This document shows, piece by piece, positions 14,364 to 21,913 of a stretch of DNA of 21,913 nt; the stretch's first letter is position 1, and every line of letters starts with the position of its first letter. A model generated the notes under the pieces. It was given only the letters and a program-made list of their open reading frames with translations. It was not told the DNA's origin and searched no databases. Made by a program: the position numbers and the translations under genes. The stretch covers positions 1 to 21,913 of IMG/VR virus record IMGVR_UViG_3300032073_000297. One strand, given 5' to 3'. The DNA is from a virus.

Positions 14364-17300
14364 TAGCTAGACAATAAGCCTCCAGGTCGTTGTTGCTTGA
14401 TTAATTCTGCCTGCACAGCCGCTCCAATCAACCCTCCGAGCTGTTTACCGGCACCACTGTCACCTGAAGCAGAACTGCCTTTTGCGTCAACGTTAACGAC
14501 AACGTTTGTCGCACCACCTCCACCAAGTTGATTATTTGGAACGACTGTGCCGGAAGTGTTTGGAACGAATAGCTCAGGGCCGCGTTCTCCGACTATATAA
14601 GATCCACCCGCCTTAGCACTGCCACCGTCTGCCATGTAAGCATCAATACCAGCAATATTTAGACCACCTCCACCTCCACCACCAGATAAACCACCAAATA
14701 AATTCAATCCAATATTTAATGCCTGCATCTTGATCTGAGCTGCAATAATCTCTGCAGCCATATCCAGGAAGTGATCTGCGGTCCTTTGGAACAGATTCGC
14801 TAACGCTTCACGGGCGCTCATGCTTCCGTCAATAATTCCCTTAAACGATTCAGAAAACGCATCCCCAATCTGAGTTGACAACTCAATTATTTGGTTAGTT
14901 GGATCAAGCAACTTATTTAGGCCACCCTGAATTGCAGCAACCTGCTCGTTAATCCTTTCTTCAGGCGTCTTACCTCTACCAGGCCCTTTCCCTGCTTCGT
15001 TTCTTATCGCTGTTTTGTCCTTCTGGAGAGCAGTAAGCTTCTGCTCCATGTCTGCGGTGGGCTGGTTACCTACCTTTGCTCTTTCAATCTCAATTTGCAA
15101 CAATTTTATCGCTATATCTTTTTGCTGCAAAAGCAGGCTAACTTGCTTGTTGAATTCAGTAATTCTTTTCGCCTCAGCGGGCAACATACCCTCCATAACC
15201 AGACGGTTGTATTCTCTTGAAGCGGCAAGGTTTGCTTCTTGACTATTTCGAATTTGCTTTAATGGAGCGACTGCGTCTCTAAGAGCTTTTGCACGTTTCT
15301 GTTCTTGGTCAAACGCAAGCTTTGCCTCAGCGTTTGTTTTAATTTGAGCGGCTAATATTCTTTGTTCAGGCGCTTTACTTTGGTCTTTTAGCTTGGCAAT
15401 TTTTTCTAATGTTTGTTCATACTTTTGTTCTATTGCAAGTTTTTTAGCTTGCTCAATGCCTGCTACTTTGCTTTGAGCCAGCTGGCGTTCCAGGCTGGCG
15501 GTAAGAGCACGAGATTGCTCGGTCTGCTTCCCAGTTCTTGACGTTTCCCGGGCTAATTTTTTATCTCTCGATTCAAGAGCTTTATTGACTTTTAAAGTAA
15601 GATCTGCTTGTTGCGAGATAGCAGCTTGCGTAATTTGTCCATTTTTTATAAGAAGTGCTGCGCGGTCTTTTATATTACCGTTCTCATCTCTGCCTACAGT
15701 TTCTATTGCTTTTTCTCGCTCAATGTCGGCTTTTCTAATTATTGCTTGCCTGGTTAAGTTAACAAAATTTTCATTCGTATAGTCTGCTTTTATCCCAGCT
15801 AATTTCCCCTCTATTTCTTGAAGTTTTGAGTCTTTTACCCCAAGTTGTTGCAGAAGAGTTTTGTGTTGAAGTTCTTCAGCAGTCAACTTAGCTTGCCTTT
15901 GTGCCTCTGCAGTTCTTTCTTGCCCAAGTTCTGTTAATCTTTTCTCAACACCTACTAACTCTTTCGTATCTTCTGCAGATAAACCACCCATTCCACCTGC
16001 CGCTCCAACAGTATTAACGCCCATCAGCTCATTTCTCCTTTCCTGAAGTTTTCTTGCCTCTGGAGTGTCTAAATTTAAGCCAGCTTGTAGATCGTTTCCA
16101 GCTTTAAGTGCGTTTGCTATAAACCCTGGAATACCCGCAAAGAATCTGGCTGCTGCTGTTTGCATTTGCGTCATAGCTCTTGCAAATTCATTCCCCAGGT
16201 CTGCAGTTTCTGCACCAAAACTATTAAGGGCATCTACGCCTTCGTTCCCAACAGTTGCCGCTAGAAGTGCAGTTGCAGCCTCAAGAGCCTGCTGCTGCGT
16301 ACCAAGTTGTTCTATGGCCTGCAGAGCCGCACCAGTTTCAGTCCCAGCAAAGCCTGCGGCGTCAGCTAAAGCTTCAATATCAGCTGTAAGCGGGTTAAGT
16401 GCTTGGCCAAGTTCTGCGCCGCCTGCAACAATCTGATCGGCAAACGCTCCAAACTGAGTGCCGACCAAAGACAGCGCAAAGCCCATTTGGCCGCCAATCA
16501 TGCCGCCCGCAAAGCCACCTATACCACCACCAATTGCAGCCCCACCGCCTTGCCCAAACAGTAAGGGGAACGCTCCACCAATAAGCCCACTACTAATCGC
16601 ATTGCTCCTTCGAGTTGCTCTATCAGACCTTTGCTGTGCTATATCGTTTTCTAGTTTTTTAGCTGCCGCCAAACCTGCTTTACGCCTAGCTTCTATGCGC
16701 TTTTCGCTGTCTTCGCGTATCTGTAAATATATTTTTTCAGCTTCTGTAGTTACTCGTATCCTGCGAGCCAATTCTTGATCGAACTTTGCCCCTTCTGCAT
16801 TATCAGCCTTTATAGCCGCACTAAGCTTCGTCCCGATAGCGTCAATCTCTGCATCAAGTCGTTTCTGAATACCTCTAATTTTGTCGTTATTTAATTCGAT
16901 AAAAGCACGACGATCAGCTTGATTTACCTTGCCTACAAGTTCTATTTGTTTCTGTGCAAGCCTTTCGGCTTCTCTGCCTTTAGCAATAGCTTCTGACGCC
17001 AAAGCAGAGGCTCTGGTTCTAGCCGCTCCAGCTACCGGGTCAAAACCTGGAGCGGGTTCTGGGCCAAATGTAGGCTGACCGCGAAGATAAGAGCCAGCCA
17101 TTGTGGTCTGTGCCCCGCGCTGGGTGGCAGAAGCGAGTTCAGCGTTATACGCCTTTAATGCCTGCGTTGCTGCACCACGATCCTGTATCTCTTGCCTGAC
17201 TAATTTATTATTTAAATCTTGAGCGTCATTAGAAGCAAGCAACGCTGTAACGAAACTATCTAAGTTTTTTTTGTAGAGGCCAGTCGCCTTTCCAGCCTTA

Positions 17301-17497
17301 TTAGTTTCTATTTCAGTCTGATTTAAATTTTCATTTGCTTTCCTTAAAGCTTCGTTGTAAGAACTTAAATTTGCTATAGTAAATTTTTTTTTATTTACTC
17401 TGTCTACTTCATTAGAAAGACGCTCAAGTTGAGACTGAAACCTGTCAAGCTGTTTTACGCCCTTTACGCCGATCTCAATCTCAGCTCTATAGGCCAC
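14363..17497 (-). CDS. H: Tail tape measure protein
   Basis: A protein of 1044 residues. It starts with GTG at 17497; an in-frame TAG upstream and no ATG before it force this choice. The N-terminal 300 residues are helical and charged, typical of a coiled coil. A glycine-rich hydrophobic stretch (301-349, GGAFPLLFGQGGGAAIGGG) is followed by long helical repeats rich in A, Q, E and K. The C-terminal 130 residues carry YMADGGSAKAGGSYIVGERG, PELFVPNTSGTVVPN and NVVVNVDAKG, the usual end of lambda-type tape measures. It sets tail length; at about 0.15 nm per residue the tail would be around 150 nm. It begins 30 bases after the frameshifted chaperone stop and overlaps the gpM-like start by 1 base. 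Confidence 0.95.
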   Translation of the reverse strand: MAYRAEIEIGVKGVKQLDRFQSQLERLSNEVDRVNKKKFTIANLSSYNEALRKANENLNQTEIETNKAGKATGLYKKNLDSFVTALLASNDAQDLNNKLVRQEIQDRGAATQALKAYNAELASATQRGAQTTMAGSYLRGQPTFGPEPAPGFDPVAGAARTRASALASEAIAKGREAERLAQKQIELVGKVNQADRRAFIELNNDKIRGIQKRLDAEIDAIGTKLSAAIKADNAEGAKFDQELARRIRVTTEAEKIYLQIREDSEKRIEARRKAGLAAAKKLENDIAQQRSDRATRRSNAISSGLIGGAFPLLFGQGGGAAIGGGIGGFAGGMIGGQMGFALSLVGTQFGAFADQIVAGGAELGQALNPLTADIEALADAAGFAGTETGAALQAIEQLGTQQQALEAATALLAATVGNEGVDALNSFGAETADLGNEFARAMTQMQTAAARFFAGIPGFIANALKAGNDLQAGLNLDTPEARKLQERRNELMGVNTVGAAGGMGGLSAEDTKELVGVEKRLTELGQERTAEAQRQAKLTAEELQHKTLLQQLGVKDSKLQEIEGKLAGIKADYTNENFVNLTRQAIIRKADIEREKAIETVGRDENGNIKDRAALLIKNGQITQAAISQQADLTLKVNKALESRDKKLARETSRTGKQTEQSRALTASLERQLAQSKVAGIEQAKKLAIEQKYEQTLEKIAKLKDQSKAPEQRILAAQIKTNAEAKLAFDQEQKRAKALRDAVAPLKQIRNSQEANLAASREYNRLVMEGMLPAEAKRITEFNKQVSLLLQQKDIAIKLLQIEIERAKVGNQPTADMEQKLTALQKDKTAIRNEAGKGPGRGKTPEERINEQVAAIQGGLNKLLDPTNQIIELSTQIGDAFSESFKGIIDGSMSAREALANLFQRTADHFLDMAAEIIAAQIKMQALNIGLNLFGGLSGGGGGGGLNIAGIDAYMADGGSAKAGGSYIVGERGPELFVPNTSGTVVPNNQLGGGGATNVVVNVDAKGSSASGDSGAGKQLGGLIGAAVQAELIKQQRPGGLLSS

Positions 17498-17527
17498 GAC
17501 GGTTTCAGCGCACTGCGATGCCTAAGT

Positions 17528-18051
17528 TTAACGCCTACGCCGCGCCTTATCCATTTCTTTCTTCTGCTCTGCATTGATCACGCCAAAATAGGCGCTCCAG
17601 CCAAGCAACTCTTCTGCTGTCATTGTGGTGCGAACTTCAGACAAGCTCATGCCAAGCTCTTTGGCAACGCCAAATTGCAGCATGAGCCAGTTGTCCTTAC
17701 GAAGCTCGGCTTCTAGGATTTTGGGTCGATGGCCTCTTCTTCGTCATCAGTCAAAATTGCCAGCATCAAGGATTGCAAGTCCTTGTCCTTCACTTCGTTC
17801 TTGAGCACGTCAACTTCGCCAGCCAAAAACAAAGACTCTCCCATCTCATCTTTAGCTTTAGTGATCAGCAACTGCAAAGCAAACGCATTGGCATCATCCG
17901 ATCCAGCACGCTTTTGAGCCCGCTCGCGCTCTGCCATCGTCAAAGGCTTTACCCACATCTCAAACTCAGTCTTATCTGAAAGAGTAACTACTCTTTTTGT
18001 TGCCTCTAAATTTGCGGCTTTCTTAAGACGATCAATGGCGCGTAATGCCAT
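17528..18051 (-). CDS. GT: Tail assembly chaperone GT fusion made by -1 frameshift
   Basis: The G frame reads to lysine 111, then slips back one base on C CCA AAA and continues for 63 residues to a TAA at 17528, giving 174 residues. The extension (ILEAELRKDNWLMLQFGVAK, then MTAEELLGWSAYFGVINAEQ and an arginine-rich end KARRRR) has the T-domain pattern of long tail chaperones, notably the EELLGW..YF..I motif. It has no start of its own in a suitable place. In lambda, gpG and gpGT in a defined ratio hold the tape measure while the tube polymerises. The joined coding region is 17719-18051 plus 17528-17719, base 17719 being read twice. Confidence 0.85.
17713..18051 (-). CDS. G: Tail assembly chaperone G
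   Basis: A protein of 112 residues, the unshifted product. It begins MALRAIDRLKKAANLEATKR and contains the WVKPLTMAERERAQKRAG segment and the acidic end AILTDDEEEAIDPKS. Family and position (between tube protein and tape measure) identify it as the short chaperone. It should be made in large excess over the GT fusion. It starts 35 bases after the T-run of the upstream terminator, so its level depends on read-through or on a promoter I cannot identify there. No Shine-Dalgarno sequence is visible. Confidence 0.88.
   Translation of the reverse strand: MALRAIDRLKKAANLEATKRVVTLSDKTEFEMWVKPLTMAERERAQKRAGSDDANAFALQLLITKAKDEMGESLFLAGEVDVLKNEVKDKDLQSLMLAILTDDEEEAIDPKS
17719..17725 (-). promoter_or_regulatory. 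-1 ribosomal frameshift site CCCAAAA
   Basis: On the minus strand the heptamer is CCCAAAA, read in the G frame as C CCA AAA. It fits X XXY YYZ with proline and lysine codons that re-pair as CCC and AAA after a one-base backward slip. It lies 3 bases upstream of the G stop codon TAG (17713-17715), where tail chaperone frameshifts usually occur. Confidence 0.85.
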
Positions 18052-18085
18052 GAGTTAAAACTGATTGTGCCACTACACTAGCATT

Positions 18086-18112
18086 AAAAAAACCCCTAAC
18101 AATGTCAGGGGT
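18086..18112 (-). terminator. Intrinsic terminator after the tail tube gene
   Basis: On the minus strand ACCCCTGAC pairs with GTTAGGGGT (9 base pairs, one G-T) around the loop ATT, and the stem runs into seven T. It begins 22 bases after the tube-protein stop. It would terminate or reduce transcription before the chaperone and tape measure, matching the lower amounts needed. Confidence 0.88.
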
Positions 18113-18133
18113 CTGTTTATCGTCAATCGACTA

Positions 18134-18874
18134 TTAGCTCTTAGCGAAGTCGAATGTAGGAGCAGCAGTTGGACGGAAGTTAATAGAAATCGCCTGAGCA
18201 TCGTCTGGCGTTACTGAGAAACTTGCAGAAGTCAGCACAGCATCCATCGTGATAGAACGGCTGGCTGCTTCATCTGGCGTACCAGCTGAAACAACTGCAT
18301 CCATATACAACTTGAACGTTGCACCAGCTTGGTTGCGCTGCGTAACGTCTTCAATCAAACGAGCCGAAATGCCGGTGTCGTCATCAGTGAAGTAAACCTC
18401 AGCTGAACCTGTACCATCCGCAAAACCAGAGATAAAGGTTCGGAATGGTGCGTTTTGGCCCAGAGTGCCACCGATGCTTGTCACATCGATCTCATCTCGG
18501 GTCACTTCAAAGTTCCAAGAGCGCACGTTTGCAACTGCTTGAAACTCAGAAAACTTGATCGTGAAAGCGCTGGTGCCGTCAGTCCCGTCGTTTGACAGAG
18601 TGAGGACAGCGCCGCCTGCTGTTGCAGAAAACGTTGCTGCTCCAGTAGAAGCGGTGTAGCTCTTGACAAAAACAGGAGTTCCTGCAGCTAGACCGCCGGG
18701 GAGGGTGCCCCCGCCAGTGGTAAACGAAACTTTGTCGTTTACTTTGAAGTTCAGAAACGTTCCGACGTTAATCAGGTCGCTGCCGCTAGTTACATCTGCA
18801 GCCTTAAAGGTTCCAGATGTGCCAGCTGGCTTGTAATAAAGGGCTCCAGAGGTGCCCGAAAGGACGGTAGCCAT
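18134..18874 (-). CDS. Major tail tube protein
   Basis: A protein of 246 residues placed between tail terminator and tail chaperone. The core motif VRSWNFEVTRDEIDVTSIGG (117-136), followed by FISGFADGTGSAEVYF (147-162), is the usual tube-protein pattern (W..... .D.TS.G, then GL.DGSGS). Residues about 35-105 form an inserted module (VNDKVSFTTGGGTLPGGLAA, GTPVFVKSYTA and TFSATAGGA), a type seen as a decoration in other phage structural proteins. It polymerises as stacked hexameric rings around the tape measure. A gap of 74 bases precedes it and a terminator follows it, so it may be its own expression unit. No Shine-Dalgarno sequence is evident. Confidence 0.9.
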   Translation of the reverse strand: MATVLSGTSGALYYKPAGTSGTFKAADVTSGSDLINVGTFLNFKVNDKVSFTTGGGTLPGGLAAGTPVFVKSYTASTGAATFSATAGGAVLTLSNDGTDGTSAFTIKFSEFQAVANVRSWNFEVTRDEIDVTSIGGTLGQNAPFRTFISGFADGTGSAEVYFTDDDTGISARLIEDVTQRNQAGATFKLYMDAVVSAGTPDEAASRSITMDAVLTSASFSVTPDDAQAISINFRPTAAPTFDFAKS

Positions 18875-18948
18875 TCGTGGTACTGAGAATGGTGGACTTA
18901 CGGGCGAAACCCGGACTCATACAGCTTAGCGTGTCAACAGTAAAAGTT

Positions 18949-19380
18949 CTAACTCTGCTCTTCTGCAACGAAAGACGTTGTTATACGTCCCATCATGTGA
19001 GGGCTGGCTTCTGTTGCTGAAAACGTTGGTCCGTTTATCGCACCAGGGCGAAGATATACCCCTGAACCGTCTCGCGTTGAAGCAGGTAACGCTAAAAGCG
19101 TTGTAACCGCAGTGTCTAAAAGCGTTTGATTTCTTGCGGGGCCTTGGCCCTTTTCGCTGTAAACACGGATGACAACAGTACCTCGCGGGTAATCAAGATT
19201 GCCCGCAATCGTTACTTCTGTTGTTAACCCAAAAGCAATATTTATTCGGACGTACTCTGTCGTCGTGTTTGCTGGGACAGCAGTGATGTTGTCAAAAAAG
19301 ACTGGTACTGCTGGTGAAAGATTATTGAAAGCCGTCAAAAGAGGACTTTCAATAGCAGCTCTAATGGCTTGGTAGTTCAT
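18949..19380 (-). CDS. U: Tail terminator protein (gpU / DUF4128-like)
   Basis: A protein of 143 residues. It has the expected order: N-terminal helix (MNYQAIRAAIESPLLTAFNN), PAVPVFFDN, TEYVRINIAFG (41-52), then YPRGTVVIRVYSEKGQGP (64-81) and a C-terminal strand MGRITTSFVAEE. This matches the small tail-terminator family with the F.NI.....T.Y.R..I and G...I.V....G.G patterns. It caps the tail tube and joins it to the neck. The ATG overlaps the gp10-like stop by 4 bases. Confidence 0.85.
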   Translation of the reverse strand: MNYQAIRAAIESPLLTAFNNLSPAVPVFFDNITAVPANTTTEYVRINIAFGLTTEVTIAGNLDYPRGTVVIRVYSEKGQGPARNQTLLDTAVTTLLALPASTRDGSGVYLRPGAINGPTFSATEASPHMMGRITTSFVAEEQS

Positions 19381-20012
19381 AACTGAGTAAACAGATCATC
19401 CATTTCAATTGCAACCGCACGATCTAAACCACCCCCTTCAACATACATTGCAAACCAGTCAAGATCTGCAGTCGCACTGGATTCTCCATTAGGTGGACCG
19501 CCTCCGATTTCACCGCGATATGACGGAAGTTGCATTGGAGTACCTGTCTTTACTCCTGCTTCAGAGCCAAAACTGCTTTCCGTTCTAGGACGACCGCCGT
19601 CACCTTCACGAAATTTTCTACGGCCTAAAGCTGTAGTTGGCTCTTCAGTTGGGCGGAAGAATCCGCTTTCTATAACGTCAGTCGCTTCAGCTGCATACTC
19701 AGAAAAATTTGAAATTGTTGTTACTGCTCGATCTTTAACAGGAGCAGAACCTCGAACGTTTTGGCGTCCCGTCAGTAGACCAATAGGAAGCTTGATCGGC
19801 CTAGGTTCTCCAGGCTGGCCATCGCCTTTATACATACGCCCATCAGGTGTCTCAATTTGATATGAATTTGAAAAACGACCTGTCCAGCTTGGCCCTTCTT
19901 GCTGCAACTCTCTAATAGTTCTTTTTGCCGCTCTTGACGGGCCAGACACCACAAGAGAAGACCCGATTCGGTCTAAGTTGTCTATTAGCTTCATGAGTTG
20001 ATTCTTTGCCAT
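19377..20012 (-). CDS. Neck / head-tail joining protein (HK97 gp10-like)
   Basis: A protein of 211 residues. It begins with a basic helix (NQLMKLIDNLDRIGSSLV) and RAAKRTIRELQQEGPSWTG (28-45), GRFSNSYQIET (45-55), then TISNFSEYAAEATDVIESG (99-117), the N...YA..... pattern typical of neck proteins in this position. A proline/glycine-rich middle and an acidic end (DDLFTQL) follow. About 60 residues longer than HK97 gp10. The first ATG overlaps the upstream stop by 1 base. Its assignment rests on order (adaptor, closure, neck, tail terminator) more than on strong motifs. Confidence 0.72.
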   Translation of the reverse strand: MAKNQLMKLIDNLDRIGSSLVVSGPSRAAKRTIRELQQEGPSWTGRFSNSYQIETPDGRMYKGDGQPGEPRPIKLPIGLLTGRQNVRGSAPVKDRAVTTISNFSEYAAEATDVIESGFFRPTEEPTTALGRRKFREGDGGRPRTESSFGSEAGVKTGTPMQLPSYRGEIGGGPPNGESSATADLDWFAMYVEGGGLDRAVAIEMDDLFTQL

Positions 20013-20389
20013 TACTGCGGCCTCGCAATAATCGTGTGGAGCAAAGGATCTTCACCCCGAAAGCTCAACACATTTAAAATCTTCGCTTCTCTAGTCACAC
20101 CAGCTTGTGAATACTGAATGCGATCGGCTTCAGTTGGATAGTAAGAACCCAACTCGTCACCACCAATAATCACCTTGATGTCAGTTGTTTGGTAAAGCCC
20201 TTCGCTTTCTCTTGCTGAAACATTAGAAATCAAACCCTTCAACACAACAGACGTGTCCGCACCAGTTACAGCACCTGTTGCCGGGTCGTAGGTGCGTGGC
20301 GTTGTCGTTTTGACAAGCGTGATGTCTTGGCCCCATTCGTCCAATAGATCTTTGGGGATTGACTTAAAAGTGCTGTCTACAAGTGACAT
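20012..20389 (-). CDS. Head-closure (stopper) protein
   Basis: A protein of 125 residues. The pattern is that of small head-closure proteins: an N-terminal helix (MSLVDSTFKSIPKDLLDEWG), then QDITLVKTTTPRTYDPATG (21-39), a beta barrel with GLISN, KVIIGGDEL and a C-terminal strand (DPLLHTIIARPQ). The DPATGxxxG turn is common in SPP1 gp16 / lambda gpFII-like proteins. It seals the portal after DNA packaging. It starts 1 base after the previous stop and its stop touches the neck gene start. Confidence 0.75.
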   Translation of the reverse strand: MSLVDSTFKSIPKDLLDEWGQDITLVKTTTPRTYDPATGAVTGADTSVVLKGLISNVSARESEGLYQTTDIKVIIGGDELGSYYPTEADRIQYSQAGVTREAKILNVLSFRGEDPLLHTIIARPQ

Positions 20390-20390
20390 C

Positions 20391-20921
20391 TCAACCCCTC
20401 ACCATACGAACTTGATAAGAGCCAGACCCTCCAAGACAATAAGCACCAAGATAAGACTGCAGCCAAGGGTAAACGTCGAATACGTTATTGATAGTTCCAG
20501 TAGCTTGGCTAGAAGTGTTGTACTTGACCTTGAGGTCTCCGAGTTCGACTTCTTCGTATAACCCCTTATCGCCGGTAGTCCCTGTAATCGCGTCCGTGTC
20601 ATTAGCCAGCTCAAACGCTAGTAGATATGTAGCTTTTTTAATTGCGTTTGGAATCGCGGAACAAGTTAGTTCTACGCGATCGACATGATAATTATTGCGG
20701 GGCCAACTTAAAGCTTGGTTTGAATCGCAACGATCACCATAGAAATTCAACGTGTCGATCCAGCTTGTAGCTGAAATTAAGGCACGATTTTTGTTGTCGT
20801 CTTGTTTGTTGTCCCACTGCGTTGAGCTTGGGACGGTTTCAAAATACGCGTCTGCCTCCGCCAACGTCACAAAGCTGTTGGCTGTCTCACTCTTGAGTGT
20901 GGCGTTGATCGTGGCAGCCAT
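20391..20921 (-). CDS. Head-tail connector/adaptor protein (DnaT-like family)
   Basis: A protein of 176 residues from the ATG at 20921 (MAATINATLKSETANSFVTL). A GTG at 20945 would add eight residues but lies inside the upstream hairpin, so I reject it. Conserved features are SFVTLAEADAYFE (16-28), ALISATSWIDTLNFYGD, ALSWPRNN and a helix with AIKKATYLLAFELAND. This family is often labelled a putative DnaT-like single-strand-binding protein in phages, but its constant place after the capsid gene and the WPR motif point to an HK97 gp6/SPP1 gp15-type adaptor on the portal. The name is therefore inference. Confidence 0.72.
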   Translation of the reverse strand: MAATINATLKSETANSFVTLAEADAYFETVPSSTQWDNKQDDNKNRALISATSWIDTLNFYGDRCDSNQALSWPRNNYHVDRVELTCSAIPNAIKKATYLLAFELANDTDAITGTTGDKGLYEEVELGDLKVKYNTSSQATGTINNVFDVYPWLQSYLGAYCLGGSGSYQVRMVRG

Positions 20922-20937
20922 AAGACAATAATAAGGT

Positions 20938-20959
20938 GGCCCCACCTAATGGTAGGGCC
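20938..20959 (-). terminator. Hairpin after the capsid gene, probable terminator
   Basis: On the minus strand GGCCCTACC pairs with GGTGGGGCC (9 base pairs, one G-T) around an ATTA loop. It begins 17 bases after the capsid stop and is followed by ACCTTATTATTGTCTT, T-rich but not an unbroken T-run. It may be a leaky terminator or a processing/stability element that protects capsid mRNA. Confidence 0.7.
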
Positions 20960-20975
20960 TTTGCTCTGATCAAGA

Positions 20976-21913
20976 TCAGATAGTGCTGGTATCCAGCGGA
21001 GAGTTGACAGTCAACTGAACCATAGGGATCAGGTCGATGTCATAAGTGGCAGCCCACTTGTTAGCGGTAGCCAGATGAGCGTTGGTGGGGTTGTCACCAG
21101 CGTCAGACCACTTAGTACCCATTACGTGATAGGTGCTGTGGTAATCCACAGAAAGCACGTCTTGCTTCGAGAGGACGTTGCGATCAGCTTCAATCCGAAG
21201 CTCTTGCTGCACACCTTCAAGGATGGTGCCTGATTTAATCAGATAACAGTAGAACTCACGTTGGTGACCACCAGTGCCAGGGGCAACGGTGTTCACTGAA
21301 CTGTCGGTAACAACCCGCATTCCTGCGAACTCACCAACTTCGCGAGCGCCAATGCCTACGCCACCACCACCCCAGGTCACTGCGCCATTCGTGGCGAGTG
21401 ATGAAGTAGAGAAGGTCAGCATCCCTACCTGATACAGGTAGTAAGCAACAGAAGGGTGAACAATCAGAGTGTCCAGCTCTTCACCACGCTCTCCAAGCTT
21501 GGAGCGTGCTTCAGCAACCATGGTTGCACTGAGGAAGTTGACTTCGGTTGCGCCAGAAGCAGCAGCCTTGCCTTTGTCCAGTGCGTTAGCGGAAAGTGCA
21601 GTACCGAACAAGCCAGCAAGCTGTGAGAACAGACGTGCGCTGTTTAGCTTGTTGATTGCATCAGCCAGCTGATTGCGAATGTGAAGCATTGGATCTTCAC
21701 CAGCAGCCAACACTGCAATGTCATCTACGGCATACGCGAAACCGCGATGGCAGATGCTTGCAATTTGAGTGCCAGTACCGATCTTTTGTGGTGTCAAGTA
21801 GCCACCGGAGCCGGTGCCCCAGGTAGCTGTTCCATCCATGATCTCCTCAGTTGGAGATACAGGATTGAACTCAGGAACTTGGATGCGAGTACCGCCTGAG
21901 CGGGAATCGAGCA
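20976..21913 (-). CDS. Major capsid protein (5' end off the window)
   Basis: Open from the right edge to a stop at 20976, giving 311 visible residues. It begins LDSRSGGTRIQVPEFNPVSP, so only a short N-terminus is missing; the internal ATG at 21839 is not the start. Features of an HK97-fold capsid: a spine-helix region (DPMLHIRNQLADAINKLN), VEARSKLGERGEELDTLIVH-like segment, HPSVAYYLYQVG and VGEFAGMRVVTDSS, ending in SKQDVLSVDYHSTYHVMGTK. The pattern of GTxIxxPEF and HPxVxxxLxxx suggests the Gp13-like capsid family. It forms the icosahedral shell. A hairpin follows, consistent with a separate, abundant transcript. Confidence 0.88.
   Translation of the reverse strand, partial: LDSRSGGTRIQVPEFNPVSPTEEIMDGTATWGTGSGGYLTPQKIGTGTQIASICHRGFAYAVDDIAVLAAGEDPMLHIRNQLADAINKLNSARLFSQLAGLFGTALSANALDKGKAAASGATEVNFLSATMVAEARSKLGERGEELDTLIVHPSVAYYLYQVGMLTFSTSSLATNGAVTWGGGGVGIGAREVGEFAGMRVVTDSSVNTVAPGTGGHQREFYCYLIKSGTILEGVQQELRIEADRNVLSKQDVLSVDYHSTYHVMGTKWSDAGDNPTNAHLATANKWAATYDIDLIPMVQLTVNSPLDTSTI

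Noticed and set aside
17429-17716. Plus-strand 95-residue frame across the chaperone/tape-measure junction
   Set aside because: It is antisense to the frameshifted T domain and the tape-measure start, which have clear family motifs.
18901-18913. Small hairpin CGGG-CGAAA-CCCG before the tube gene
   Set aside because: Only four base pairs and no T-run; likely chance.
18909-18937. Possible promoter with TTGACA upstream of the tube gene
   Set aside because: A perfect -35 is present at 18932-18937 on the minus strand, but at 16-18 bases distance there is only CCGGGT-like sequence and no -10 hexamer.
20391-20945. GTG start at 20945 for the connector protein
   Set aside because: The codon lies inside the stem-loop after the capsid gene; the ATG at 20921 begins a family-like sequence.
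1-21913. Diversity-generating retroelement, CRISPR array, tRNA genes or insertion sequence
   Set aside because: No reverse transcriptase, no template/variable repeat pair, no regular short repeats with spacers, no tRNA cloverleaf and no transposase were seen on either strand.

Overview
The window is a continuous stretch of a tailed-phage (siphovirus-like) genome, or of a prophage, covering the head-tail and tail morphogenesis module and a long run of tail-fibre genes. Every gene I can support lies on the minus strand, so transcription runs from right to left. The two outermost genes run off the window: the major capsid gene at the right edge and a repeat-built fibre gene at the left edge. No integrase, lysis, replication, packaging, tRNA or host gene is visible. 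The fibre genes carry modules that I recognise from marine phages, especially cyanophages (N-terminal KISQL/KISEL and NNVLAAIQS segments, C-terminal W-x-R-V-A tails, glycine-rich adhesin, DUF7483-like repeats). An uncultured marine siphovirus, perhaps infecting picocyanobacteria, is the best guess; the host is inference only.

Layout in transcription order. Head and connector: major capsid (20976-21913, 5' end missing), a strong hairpin, connector/adaptor (20391-20921), head-closure protein (20012-20389), gp10-like neck protein (19377-20012), tail terminator (18949-19380). Tail shaft: major tail tube protein (18134-18874), a clean intrinsic terminator, tail assembly chaperone G with a -1 frameshift product GT on a CCCAAAA slippery site (17528-18051), tape measure (14363-17497, GTG start). 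Tail tip, lambda order M-L-K-I-J: gpM-like (14025-14363), gpL-like with the conserved cysteine cluster (13000-14025), gpK split into a JAB/MPN gene and an NlpC/P60 gene (12343-13022), long gpI-like protein (11070-12386), gpJ-like central fibre (7197-11063). Fibre region: eight intact genes plus one truncated gene (1-7187), built from recurring small modules.

The genes are packed tightly, mostly with overlaps of 1-4 bases, so they are probably translated in a coupled way. The two clearest stem-loops follow the two proteins needed in most copies, capsid and tail tube, which suggests dosage control by partial termination. There is no stretch of more than about 85 bases without a gene.

The most unusual points are a cupredoxin-like domain with a complete His/Cys/His/Met ligand set inside the J protein, bounded by a short imperfect duplication; the split K gene; an N-terminal extension on gpL and a C-terminal extension on gpI; and the one-module-per-gene fibre array. 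I see no evidence of a wholly new system such as a defence island, a diversity-generating retroelement or a CRISPR array.
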